NCBI GenBank assembly: GCA_907163375.1
Contig: CAJQUW010007737.1
Location: 1-64,000, forward strand
Direction of reading: 5' to 3'
Source: Prostheceraeus crozeri
Lineage: Eukaryota; Platyhelminthes; Polycladida; Euryleptidae
DNA length: 64,000 nucleotides
In this document: piece after piece, positions 25,052-36,515 of the stretch
Layout: every line of letters starts with the position of its first letter
How positions within the stretch are numbered: the first letter of the stretch is position 1
Notes under the pieces: generated by a model
What the model was told of the DNA's origin: nothing
Databases searched by the model: none
The model's input: the letters and a program-made list of their open reading frames with translations, nothing else
Translations under genes and position numbers: made by a program

Positions 25052-26799
25052 CTGTCAGAGCTGAATCAGCGAGATAAGCATCAGTGCGAGAGGCTTGTGG
25101 TTGATGAACTCGGTGAATTCAGAAGTGCAGTAGAGACGAAGGTGGAGTCTTCATCGACAGTGAACTCACGAATGATAGAACCGGCTGCTTGCGTTAACAA
25201 TGACCAGTCAAAATTCTTCGGGAATTTACAGTTTTCTTTCCAACTTTGTAGTGTTGACAAAACTGGATGGCGAAGGAGGTTTTGGAAGTGTTGGTTCAAT
25301 CTGCGACTAAATTTTATGATTTAATTTAATTGTTGATTTGACTTTTAATGTGTTTAGTGCAATTTCAAATGAACATTGTATAACTTGTATTCAGGAAAAC
25401 AAACATTTTCTTAGCTAGCATGCCATTCATCAATCTTTTCATGTTTTTTCTGTCTTATAGTGTGTGCGATATGATATGACTGCACTTACACACTGTAGAT
25501 AGTAATGAGAATGAAATAATGCGAAATAATTATTGCAAGAGATAATGATTGAAAACCAGCTGAAAATTAAGCCAAATTGATGTTTAAATTTATTTCGAAT
25601 TTACAATCAATTCTGAAGTTTGATTCAACTTTCAAATCATTAATGAAAAAAGGCTATTTGCAACCAATTTTTTGTCATTATTTACAATGTTGTAATTCAT
25701 AAATGACAGCTTTATCCGCACCGGAGTCACCAACAGTTCGCAACAATGATAAAGTTTAAACTGTATACTCAACGCGTCAACCGTGATATCAGTATCTGAA
25801 GCTCATGTTTTTCATTAATTTATTTTTAAAATATTGTTAAAATCTCAAAGCCTAGGTGTGATGAATAGTGTCATTAAAAAACCCGAAAGAATTTTTTCGC
25901 CTCTTGAATAATGAAATTCAAAAAAGCAAGTGCAGTCATAAAATGAGAAATCTGTGTCGTCTGTCATTCTTCTGACTCGATTAATAATTTTGATGTTGCT
26001 TACTAGTTTTGTTACCTGTCGCGATTGAAAAGTTGCTGATTTGGTTTGCGTAACAAAAATCGAAGCACTACTAATAGATTTGATAGATAAACTTAATGAT
26101 TCATAATCCTCTCAATCTAAATAATATTTTTTTTATCTTAATGGCATCAAATCAAACCCGAAGATTTCGCGCTCTAAAATTGTGGACATAGAATTCTTGC
26201 AATCATGGTTACTGACATTTTACAGGCATATGGATAGAAACAATATTGATCATTGATTTACGTTGATCATAAGAAACAGTGATAAACGCAATAATATTAA
26301 CGGAATGAAGGAAACATTATTGCACCATGCTTTTACATGTCGTTCATCTTGAATTGGTTGAGTTTAATGATAGTCAAGGACGAAATACAATCAAGAACTA
26401 GACAGGAATAACCTGGATAGCTGAATCTGTTGGGAAGTGGCTGGTTGCGATGCAACTGCTGGTCTGTGGTAGATACGTGTAAGATTGTGACAGACAGTAT
26501 TGTGTGAAGAACATTATTTATAGTCTATCAGAGCATCAACGACAATAGAAATTTCCCCTTGGCAAAAATTAAAGCAAGTTCACATTATGGACAAAAGTAG
26601 AACTTCTTAACAGCCATCATTCCCGTATGAAAACACTACATAAATAAAACTACAGTCTGAAGCAACCTATTAATCTGAATTCTTTATACCAATCTTGAAG
26701 CAAGTGTGTGAAGTACGATCAGACTGACGCCAAGAGACTAACTCTGGCGAATATTTACGCATAGATTCCAGAAGTATTCACTTAGGACTCAGTACGGAA
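25052..26799. other. Intron-like stretch, no gene supported
   Basis: A/T-rich, with a 72-codon minus-strand open frame at 25081-25299 whose end overlaps a GTGAGT donor-like site (minus strand). No phase-compatible junction to the exon at 25051 was found, so it is not called. Confidence 0.4.
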
Positions 26800-26985
26800 A
26801 ACAGTGTGTGCAGAGTTCGAGTCTGTTCGCCTGGGGAGGTAGCAGTGAGTGAAGGCCTCCCTTCCCCTAACTTGCTAGTCATACTTCGTGCCTTGGGTAG
26901 CGCAGAGAGGACACGGTAGTGCCCGAATACACTTCGCCATTCACAAACGCTAGATGGACTGGCCATGCGGTGGCACCTCTTAGGT
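26800..26985 (+). mobile_element. tRNA-derived SINE, family B, copy 2 (5'-truncated)
   Basis: Retains the B-box region (GAGTTCGAGTCTGTTCGCC) and the body with CTAACTTGCTAGTCAT, CGTGCCTTGGGTAGCGCAG and following sequence, matching family B at 24021-24240. The A-box half is missing or eroded. Boundaries approximate. Confidence 0.7.
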
Positions 26986-27082
26986 CAATGAACCCTTTGA
27001 ATGGTGACGGGATATCAACTTCATGCAAGTTCGTGGTGAAACCAGAAGCCCTCCAAACCTTCTGAAATACGCAAATATGTAT

Positions 27083-27223
27083 TCAGCATGTAGGATTTGG
27101 TTTTTTCACTGTTCTGAGTGTAATTGAGTGAAGATCCACATGTGATAACTCCAAGTGATTGGTGCTTTTCTTCGATATTCTGTTGAACGATTTCCATCCG
27201 TGCGTTGAGGTCCCAGATGACGT
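27083..27223 (-). CDS. Weak candidate exon, minus strand
   Basis: A strong acceptor on the minus strand (CTTTCCCCTCACTACAG) is followed by a frame open for 46 codons: TSSGTSTHGWKSFNRISKKS and so on to LHSITLRTVKKPNPTC, then a stop. The other frames are also open, so the choice of frame is uncertain. No canonical donor follows, and the GTGAAA at about 27105 is weak. It may belong with the terminal exon at 24755-25051. No family recognised. Confidence 0.25.
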   Translation of the reverse strand, partial: TSSGTSTHGWKSFNRISKKSTNHLELSHVDLHSITLRTVKKPNPTC

Positions 27224-29728
27224 CTGTAGTGAGGGGAAAGTACAGAGTTGTGAATGATGCATGATGAAGTTGGGGAGTTAATGAAATGAAGCTGTATGGG
27301 CACGAGACATGCGTCAGCAGCAGTTCGCTGGGGAAGAGGAGCTGCGGTAGCGGCGCTGTATGTGTCTGTTGACATTTGGGTGATGCACTATTCAGGTATT
27401 CATCCGAGCAAGCAGTGAACAATGAGAAACTTACTCTCTCTCCTCTCGAACCCATGGGTTGAATTATCTCTCTCACCATACGGGTCGAAGTTGGGTTATG
27501 TGAAAGAATTCAATGTCTTCATCAAGTTGTTCGATTACACATCATCACACCACAGATCGTGGCAATATGCGAGCAATTCGTCTATTCAAAGTAACAGATA
27601 GAAAATAATGTGATGTTCTCACTTGTGATTCACCACGACTGAGGGTGGGATTCTTTCACGTACATGAATTGATGAAAAAGAATCGACAGACGTGAAGGTA
27701 GAGCATTGTTTATCATGCCTGACATTTCTCTAACAATCAGGTTTGGGTATTCATACACATGCAATGATGTAAGACCCAAATAACAAGGATGTGAATTGAG
27801 AATCAGTATATGGGAATCAGATTACGTAGTTACTGATAATGTACAAGATTAACTAATTAATGTAGCGAAATGCGACTGTCAAGGCTTTGTAAAGTTTGAT
27901 AGTTGGTCATCTACTGTCAGGTGTGAGTTTCATTCGAGAAGGTATTCTTGCATGTCCTTTGACTAACATGCTTCATTTCAATGACTAACATGGATGGATA
28001 AAAAAAACTGAAGCAAAAGATGTTTTTTCACAATATGGTGCAAGTTCGTTGCTGTAATGTATTTTATGACTTTCGTAGCATGTAATGCCGCTGCTGATAA
28101 TGGGATTATTTAGTGTATGAACAGTTCTCTGCGTGATTTTTGGCACGAATTGTGAGTTAAAGAATAACTGTACACTACAGGTGCAGTCCTTGTCAACTCC
28201 TTGTTAGCAACTGGTGTGGGCAACCGAAATGGCTACGACGTGGCTCACCAGCCCTGTGATCATTGATGCAGGAGCTCACGCCACACTGGGTGTATGACAT
28301 GGTGTCAAATCGACTACATCTATTTGAAGCTAGTTATGTGAATCTATTTACGAATGATGCGCCAAGCAGTTAAAATATTCCAGCTGTCATTGGCCTTCGG
28401 GGGCCACAGACTGCTCTTGAGTGTTCTACATAAATGATTAAAACTCTCAGGTAAATTCTCACCAAATTATATTATAACAGATCTTTATCAGTGGTATGAT
28501 GACGTTCCACATTTTGTGGAAGACTGAATGGGTGGTCAAATTGAAGATAATGATCACTTCCGTCGGGAGAGGAAGTTGTGTGTGTGTCTTGACCTGCCGC
28601 ACTGATCATATAGCTGAATCATGAGGGCTTTATCGAGGTTAATAGCAAGGTGAAATAATGATAAAAAGGTCAAGCTACTATTTTGCTCATCTGTGTATCT
28701 GGTAAGTATCGAGAAGCAAATCACTTACCTGACCTGAAATTAGTCAGCCAGTCTCATGCGAGAGGTTAACCCATTCAAGTCAAGTTTATCGATAACAAAC
28801 TGTAACTGTTTCTCCAATCTACTACAGGATTATCTTTTCACTCAAACAATGATCTGCACACTTATATGAATGGCTTGTTTTGCTGTCGGGCTTTCAGTGT
28901 ATGAACCACAGCAAAATACACCGATAATAAACAATTTGCAGTAGAGATGCGCGGTGACAGCAGCATTGATTTTATCATGCCAAGAGTGCGTTAATCAATT
29001 GGACCAAGGTAACGACGCCAAGGATTTGGTCGACCGCGGCGGATTTCTATCACAAGCTTTCTTGACCCTATCAACATTTGTCGAACTTGTCCAAACCATC
29101 ATAAGTGGTCTCTTTACAAGGCAATCTTAATGTCCACTATATCGGAAAGCTGGAGGAGCATTGAGGTAGCAAGCTTACCATCCAACATTCTGCCTTCTGT
29201 GTTCACCATGTTTGTTCATCTATTACTTTACTGGACCACAGCTCACTGCCATCAAAGCACTTTTGAATAGAGCAGCTTGCAGCATGCATTTTTGTATGGA
29301 AACAGTCGAATATATTTAAATAACGAAATCTGACATGAATGCGCAGCTTGAGGCAGCGTTTTAATAACATTTATTTTTTGACAAATACTGACGCACTTTT
29401 GTCCAATTTTTGCATGGTTCTCATCGATTGATCAACCTGTTAAGTGAAAAAAAATTCGGCATGCGGAACTATTACTAAACGCTTATGTCTATAAGATGGA
29501 CGGTCATGCGGACTATTGCATGAATTACTGACTATCAAAACAACGGCGAAGGATTCTGATGAGAGCTGGTAATTATCAAATATTATTAGCTTGCGAAGTA
29601 AATCAAATTTGAAAACGATCTGTAAGTAACAGGCCATGTTTTTTGCTCTTACTCGAGGGTGAGTCAACTTCTGTGTATCCCCTGATTGTGAATGGATTTT
29701 ATTTGACGCATCTCTCCTCATCTTGCAG
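27224..29728. other. ARHGAP39 intron, no gene supported
   Basis: A/T-rich DNA with short open frames only; no repeat with defined ends found by eye. Confidence 0.45.
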
Positions 29729-30360
29729 ACTTGGTCCACCTCCGCGCAACTCCTCTCCCGCTCTCCATGTCCAGCTACTGCTCCCGTCAGTGGATCCGCT
29801 ACTGGAAGTACTCTCCCGTCCGCTTTGAAGCGACGTCATCATGATACGCTCGCCTCCACTTCCTCTTCTACTTCTTCCTCGTCGCCGCTGACTCGCGCCT
29901 TTGAGGAGCAGTGTACTGTTTCTGAAACGTCTGTGGACAGTGGTCTGCCTGATAACAGCTCTTGGGATAGTCTGGATAGTCATCTGGACTACCGGCTTCC
30001 TCCCTCTGCCGCCGCGCATCATCACTACGCGAGCATCGTGGTCACCCCAGCATCCCCACGCGCCACTACCACCAATCATTCTTCACATTATGGTACACCA
30101 GTCATCGCCCGTCATCCACAACGTGCTTTCCCGCGTACCAATCCCACGTGCGGTCTCAACCGTGTCAACCAGCCCTCCAGCAGCAGTCTCAGTGAACAGA
30201 GAGAGAGTTCCAGTAGTGGAGGAACCACAGCACAGGAAACAGCGTCCGAATCACCGGTGTCTGTTGTTCCGATCCTCCCCTCCCAAACAGCGCCACCGCA
30301 GACTGCTGCTGCCGCTCAGGTGCAAGTTGGTCCATCTCAGTCCAACATGTCGGTGTCAAG
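29729..30360 (+). CDS. ARHGAP39: ARHGAP39/Vilse-type RhoGAP, exon 4 visible (Ser/Pro/Thr-rich region)
   Basis: A 632-bp exon from acceptor CTCATCTTGCAG to donor AAG|GTGAGT, entering in phase 0 and leaving with two bases of a codon. It encodes about 210 residues of low-complexity Ser/Thr/Pro/Gln sequence starting TWSTSAQLLSRSPCP, with poly-Ser tracts and a His-rich patch (AAAHHHY). The segment SVDSGLPDNSSWDSLDSHLD resembles the RSSWDSQQDGSGYESDG region of human ARHGAP39. Probably disordered, with many phosphorylatable serines (inference). A minus-strand frame and a shifted plus frame over the same bases are shadows. Confidence 0.88.
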
Positions 30361-32085
30361 GTGAGTGAAGTCAACATCCCAACCCATCCATAATACCATG
30401 CAAACCATAGATTTCTACCAGCTAACGCAGTCCTGTCCTTAAAGTTCTGCTCTTGATATCTATGCAATTTTATTATCGCATATTTGAGAAATCTATGAAT
30501 TCTTTAGTATTGATTAGGCTTTCATGGATGTCTATGAACATACTTTGATAATAGATGCTCTATCAGTCGAGAAGGAGAAGCGAAAAGTGGACGAGGAGTT
30601 TTGCTATTTTTTTGACCTGCGATCGTTGGATAGCCGATTTTCTAAGTCTGTAGTTACAATGTAATTAGTAATTATTGATGATAACATAAATTTCTGTAAA
30701 AACATTTTCTTGTCCTCCAAGAAGAGCGAGTTGAAAATGTAGTCCTGTGACATTTCTCATCATGATGACATTATAACCTCACAGATTGAGAAGATATAGA
30801 TGTTTCCGCACAGCTGACGCTGCTTCCACCATAACTGAACCATCTGTCTTTATCATGTTATTTGAAGCAAAATACTGAAGTTCAACTATGAGTGGAATCC
30901 CGCTAAACTATGCGGTACTGCATGATAATGAGTTCTTGGCATTAGAGCGAAGGACCGCAATGACATCTCCATTCTCCATGCATTGATTAATATGCAAAGA
31001 ATTGCGATATCTTGCTGGAAATGATATTCGTTCATTGACACCCATAGTTTTGAATAACGGAGGAATGTAGAAAATTTTGATCGGACATTTATTGAAGTAA
31101 AGTTCTATGACATGTACTTTACTTCACTCTTGACAAAATCACAGTGAAAGTCATCATTATCCCATTTTCTGGTTTGAGGGAATGGTTGAATAAGAGCATC
31201 ATTAAGCTTTTATGAAGTTGAACGATAGATGTAGCCAGGTGTGCAATCTGATCAATATTCATCAGTATGATGGCGGTTGGTGTATCACGTGCTGAAATGA
31301 GAGCGGGACTCAACAACAATGATGGCCAATACATCACAAGCACGAGTTAGTCAATTCACTTGATGTGCTCCACGGAAACAACAAATAAGACGAAGACTGA
31401 AACAAAGGAAGGATGGAGTGTTTTATTGCACCATCTGTATCTAAGAAATTGTGCGCTACGTAGTGTACATCAGCACATCAAGAACTTGACTTGATTAACT
31501 TTACGTCTGTAGGCCGTTATACGATTGGACACAATGCGTATAATATGAACACGGTAGATAGGAGTCTAAGGGCATCAAGTGATACATTATTGGTCTCCAA
31601 AACCTTGATGAATGCATTTGAAGGATATTTCAATCATTTTTATAACCTCCGACGTCCCATCAGACGAACTGCCTTACCCTGCATGACCTGATGGACCTCA
31701 TGCTTCAAAGCACATTTAAAGATAATAGAAACATGTTTGTTTTAACTGAATTCATTTAATTTTTCTCGTGAATAGGTCAAAGGCTAAAATTTGTCATTAT
31801 TATTTCAATTCAGCTTGATAGAATAAAAACTAACAGCATATTTTCACCGCGCTATGCTCGTTTGAGAGATCGACATTATAATGCATGAATTGAGATAAGA
31901 AATCCTCTTTTCATATGCGATGTACGTTGTACATTATGTATGATGTTGTTCAGAAGAAGCAAATTAATTTCACGGAAGAGCAGTTCTCGCATGTGACATG
32001 CATGAAATTCACATTCAGATGAAGCGCATCTTGATATGAAATGAGAATATTTTACAAGGCTGATTAATTCCTCATTCTTTTGCAG
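30361..32085. other. ARHGAP39 intron, no gene seen
   Basis: 1.7 kb of A/T-rich intron between two exons with matching phases (two bases carried over). Open frames at 31491-31691 and on the minus strand are short and without context. Confidence 0.6.
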
Positions 32086-32410
32086 TTCGGGCACGGAATC
32101 AACCATCTCTGGGCCTCAGCCACCTACCAACAGCATCCCCAGCACCTCGCCGGGTACTCCTGGGCCATGTATGAAATCGGAGCAGTCCGGCAACGCCTCC
32201 TCATCACTCTCATCGCTCTCTACCTCCGTCGGTACGGCCTCATTCACCCCCGTCTACCCGCCAATACTCTCCATGCACGAGCAGACGCGTCCACAGTCCA
32301 TGCACATCGTCATGGCGAATCCTCAAGTGGCCGCCTCTGCAACCCCCGAAACTTCCTCTGCCTGTTCCACTCCTCCCCCCGCAGTCCAAGCCATCCAACA
32401 GCAGATCGCG
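32086..32410 (+). CDS. ARHGAP39: ARHGAP39/Vilse-type RhoGAP, exon 5 visible (Ser/Pro-rich region)
   Basis: A 325-bp exon, acceptor TTCTTTTGCAG, donor GCG|GTGAGT. Its first base completes the AG carried from the previous exon (AG+T, Ser), after which the frame is open throughout: SGTESTISGPQPPTNSIPST onwards to AVQAIQQQIA. Phase 0 at the 3' end. Continues the disordered Ser/Pro/Thr linker ahead of MyTH4. The +1 and +2 frames are also open but do not fit the phases. Confidence 0.87.
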
Positions 32411-33779
32411 GTGAGTAATCCATTGAGCCGCCTCTGGTCGTTGAAGCTATCAATCAATTATAATTGCAGAAGGATACAATTGTCATTTATATCAATTATT
32501 TGATGACAGTGATCAATTTATTTCGTGTCATTTAACTTCAAACATTAGCATTGCATCATTAATGGTAAATGTTTTCTGTTCGACTTACGTATAACAATTC
32601 AATTAAGGTATCAAGCTAGCTTTCATGGAACCAATCAGTGAATGCGTGAAGTTATGTTGTCATTTCGGGTATGAGATCATGTATTGAAGTCATCGATGTT
32701 TTGTAACTAGGGTCACTGAATACTGCAGGAAATCCCATTGATCCAGGATCCTTAACGGAATGCATGTGATTCCGTGAACATGCCTACTGGATGTAGGTGA
32801 AATGCATCGGCATCAGTAAAGCGGTATTTTCATTTTTCACCTAAGATCGGGTTACCCTGAGTCCTCCCACAAGTTTTATATGTGGCTCATCAGGGATTTT
32901 TCAAACAAAACGTCGATGATGTCGTTTCTGCATCTTTATGATTTGTACGTTTTATGATTTCCATTTTGAAGAGAAGTAAACACCTACTTGACTTGAGGCA
33001 TCATCAGACGGAAATGTGAAGTCAGTGCACACGGGCTCTTCAACAACATGAAGAGGATCACATGTGAGATGTACCAGTAGGGGTAAAGTCCAGCTTCACT
33101 TAGAAGCGCTGATTGAGTAAAAAATGGACTTGTGAGGAAGGTCCTCCCAAGATCCCGTCAAGTTTGGTTAATGCCTGCCTGTGGGAACGCACCAACTCCT
33201 TGTAAAGGACAAACCACAGATAATATTGGATATACGTCTTATAGAAATTATGCTCAACATGTAGGATTCGTTATGGGAATATCCCATGTATAACGAGCAA
33301 GGAAGCAAACCCCACCTGAAACCAGTCGTAGCGATTCTAATGATTCACATGCAGAGCGGCTAGGGATGTTATCTCCATGTCATTTATTGTGTCATGAAAG
33401 TTGATATAAAATTGGTCAGCGAAAGAAGTATCTGACTGTTCATGAGCTGCATGATGTGTGTGTGTGTTGATTCAGTCTAATGATCTTCGAGGCATCGGTG
33501 ATCTTCCTGACAGTGTCCCGTGGGAAAACGAATGAGTAAGCGGCATTGGTGGGTGGCCAGAACGACGTGGATGGAAGACAACTTGTGCACTCTCACTTTC
33601 ATCTGAATGATATCAAGTGCAGCGGATCATTCTGTCTGCAGCTCATTGACCGGAATGTCATCCTGCTAGTCGGTTTGTCAGACGCTGATCAACGATTCGA
33701 TGAAGTTCACCATCTGCAATTGGAGGAAGCATTTTTTGAGGTCCTTCACTGGTGTCATTTTGCAACATGGAATTCTGTT
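32411..33779. other. ARHGAP39 intron, no gene seen
   Basis: Intronic sequence with a short GT-rich run near 33455. The open frame 33546-33809 runs into the foldback element and has no recognisable family. Confidence 0.5.
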
Positions 33780-34579
33780 AGCATTGTACGCTGTACGACC
33801 AAAAATTAAAAGATTGCAAAACATTTGATTCATTGTCGATCGATTTCGTATCGTTTATTGATACATCATCAGTGCATCAAGTCAAATCAGCAAAATGAGG
33901 TTTATATACAAATTAAAATGATCAAGTAAACACAGTTAAGAACAGCTAAAATGAAATTTACAATAGAATGGAATGGAGAGGTAATTTCGCATTTACAATT
34001 ACCTCTCTGTAGTACAATTAAAAGATATGCAACGGAACAGAAGAATCGCATTCGTTCAATAAATTATCAGTTTCATGCGTTTTAATCAATATAGATTCAG
34101 CTATGCGAGTGTGTTTAGTACGGCAGACAATAGAAAATTCATTGGCTGTCGCTTTATGAATGTGCTTTGTAATTTCAGAATCTTGCGGTGTGCCTTTGAT
34201 ATGTGGCGACAGCCAATGAATTTTCTATTGTCTGCCGTACTAAACACACTCGCATAGCTGAATCTATATTGATTAAAATGCATGAAACTGATAATTTATT
34301 GAACGAATGCGATTCTTCTGTTCCGTTGCATATCTTTTAATTGTACTACAGAGAGGTAATTGTAAATGCGCAATTACCTCTCCATTCCATTCTATTGTAA
34401 ATTTCATTTTAGCTGTTCTTAACTGTGTTTACTTGATCATTTTAATTTGTATATAAACCTCATTTTGCTGATTTGACTTGATGCACTGATGATGTATCAA
34501 TAAACGATACGAAATCGATCGACAATGAATCAAGTGTTTTGCAATATTTTAATTTTTGGTCGTACAGCGTACAATGCTA
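33780..34579. repeat. 800-bp foldback element with arms of about 373 bp
   Basis: The left arm (33780-34152) starts AGCATTGTACGCTGTACGAC. The right arm (34206-34579) ends with its reverse complement apart from isolated differences. The 53-bp loop is 34153-34205. The arms are nearly identical along their length, and each encodes on opposite strands the same short open frame (beginning M-[RH]-FNQYRFSYASVF). The feature lies inside an ARHGAP39 intron, so the transcript would form a long double-stranded hairpin. It may be a foldback transposon or an inverted duplication of a smaller repeat; no clear target duplication is seen. Confidence 0.92.
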
Positions 34580-35478
34580 TCTTTGGGCTCATTATCTTAT
34601 AAAAGGAATTCTGTTACTTTCATCAAAGTTTAGGGAAGAAGATGGACCCTTAGTTGTCGTTCAGCAGAAGATCAAAGATAAAGAAAGGATCATAAAGTAT
34701 TGTTCTGACAAAAATAGCAACTTCTAATCACGCACAGTGACGAATCGCAATACTCGCGTCATTTTCACACGCATCCCATCAGTCATTCAGAGGCTCCAGA
34801 GTTGTCTGCGTATTTAAATCAAAGTATGAAGCAAACCTGACGCTCTTATGCTTTGTGATGAGCTAATGGAATTTCTAGGATATAATTATTGTGATTTCCA
34901 GTACATTTTGAGACTGAGATTTTTTGGATCTGTCAGTCTTTCAATCGTCGTAGAAGATGGGAGCTGCAAATTATGACGTGTGAAGATGAATCAATTTAAT
35001 GAACAATATGCATTACTTTATCAGTTTATTCATGAATGTCTGTAAATGTTTATTCTTTTTTGACAAGTACAAAGTTGCCGAAGTTCATGTGCTGCATTGA
35101 ACACGCATCATTTCAAGCTTGTCAGCAATTGAAGAAATATTGTAGTGATAACGATTGCATGCAAACATATTGATCAACATATATCAGTTCCTTAATGCTC
35201 GAGGCCTCGTTGCTCCAAAGCACCACTAGTGAATATTCCTCAAATTTCTATAAAGTCAAAAGTCATATAGAAATATATCGTTTTATAGTGTGAAGTAATG
35301 ATTGAATTGATGCAATGCAGAACGCTCAGTAGTCACAAGTTTTAAATGGGACATGTAATTCCATCACCATTAAATAAAAGTCTTGATTTCATATCTACAT
35401 GTATAATAGAATTTATGACTACCGTTTTGCTATGCATGGGTTCTAGTTTCAGGAAATAGAGGGCTTGAAACATTGATA
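34580..35478. other. ARHGAP39 intron between two foldbacks
   Basis: A/T-rich DNA without a gene or other repeat that I can delimit. Confidence 0.5.
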
Positions 35479-35712
35479 ATGCTCATCATGGGAAGCCACA
35501 AAGCGTCGATGTTTGCTTGTTACTTTATTTTTTGGATATCACAAGGCCTTTCGGGCGTCACAGACGGCAATCGTCAGGCGAATGACGGCAACACGGCAGC
35601 TACATTCATTCGCCTGACGATGGCCGTCTGTGACTCCCGAAAGGCCTTGTGATATCCAAAAAATAAGGTAACAAGCAAACATCGACGCTTTGTGGCTTCC
35701 CATGATGAGCAT
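35479..35712. repeat. Near-perfect 234-bp palindrome
   Basis: Arms of about 100 bases: the left starts ATGCTCATCATGGGAAGCC and the right ends GGCTTCCCATGATGAGCAT. The inner part of each arm carries GGATATCACAAGGCCTTTCG or its complement, and the centre is a loop of roughly 30 bases (ACGGCAACACGGCAGCTACA). Arms differ at only a few positions, so formation or homogenisation was recent. No coding capacity. Confidence 0.92.
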
Positions 35713-35896
35713 CATGGATTCTAGTGCAACGGGTAGATGTACAGTATCTTGATGCCAAAGTTTCTTGGCAAAATACATTTTTGGATAAATAGTTTTTACC
35801 GCTCTGATTTCTCTTTTCTCGTTCCTTTTTTCTATTGAATGTAAGATGTCATTCTATTGGTTTTCACTAGTAGACTTTTTGCATGAAGACCATATT

Positions 35897-36078
35897 CATG
35901 TTGTCCAACCCCCAGGGAATGAAAAGCCTAAGTCTTCAGTCTTCTGAAGTGGATAATATAGCTACACTATCGACTTCAGAAGGCGTAGGACGCCGAAGGC
36001 CCGTCGCGATTTACTTTGAATAAACTCTTTCACTTCGAGACTTACAACTTTTCTTTCCCCGGGGATTTTGACAACATG
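35897..36078. repeat. Inverted-repeat element next to an exon (MITE-like)
   Basis: Ends read CATGTTGTCCAACCCCCAGG on the left and, reverse complemented, CATGTTGTCAAAATCCCCGG on the right, each followed by a GAAAAG..TAAGTC block. About 182 bp with an internal hairpin around CTTCAGTCTTCTGAAG. Ends about 110 bp before the ARHGAP39 exon at 36191. No clear target duplication. Confidence 0.7.
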
Positions 36079-36190
36079 AACTGTCTTAATGCGAACTGTA
36101 AACTATCCCGTTGCCTGCTCAATTATGTGAATCTTAGAGATGCATTTTCTCACAGTCAAGATGATGAACATTGAAATGATTTTCCTTCAG

Positions 36191-36376
36191 AGTTCTCAAT
36201 CAAGTCCTACTCCTTCTGTGCATTTTCCTGGCAAGTCACGCTCGTTGCCTATTTCTCACGGTAATGGGGAGTCGAACTCGGTAGATGGAACTGCCGCTCT
36301 GCCTGGTTGGAGTGTTAGTCTGTTCAGGAAAGACCTTCAAGCTCAGTCTGCGGATCGTACCTTAACTTGGATGAAG
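36191..36376 (+). CDS. ARHGAP39: ARHGAP39/Vilse-type RhoGAP, exon 6 visible
   Basis: A 186-bp exon, phase 0 to phase 0, acceptor GATTTTCCTTCAG, donor AAG|GTAAAA. It encodes SSQSSPTPSVHFPGKSRSLP followed by NGESNSVDGTAALPGWSVSL and ends DRTLTWMK. Human ARHGAP39 has, in the same place before MyTH4, a segment ending NMLAWSSESIKKP; the LTWMK + EALTKP junction with the next exon fits it. Confidence 0.87.
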
Positions 36377-36442
36377 GTAAAATTATTTCTCAGCTTTCCT
36401 GGTTGCATTTGGCATCAATAAAATTCATCATTCGTCTTACAG

Positions 36443-36515
36443 GAGGCATTGACGAAACCGCTGTTGCAGAAAACCGACAAGACTCTGAAGAAAGATGTGG
36501 TCGACCTTTTTAAAT
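36443..36515 (+). CDS. ARHGAP39: ARHGAP39/Vilse-type RhoGAP, exon 7 visible (start of MyTH4)
   Basis: A 73-bp exon, acceptor TTCGTCTTACAG, donor AAAT|GTGAGT, phase 0 in and one base out. It encodes EALTKPLLQKTDKTLKKDVV then DLFK, which aligns with human [24 protein letters not shown] at the N-terminal edge of the MyTH4 domain. The carried T joins AT of the next exon to give Tyr (KYVQQYMDD; human KLIQMYMGD). Only 66 bp of intron separates it from exon 6. Confidence 0.93.
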
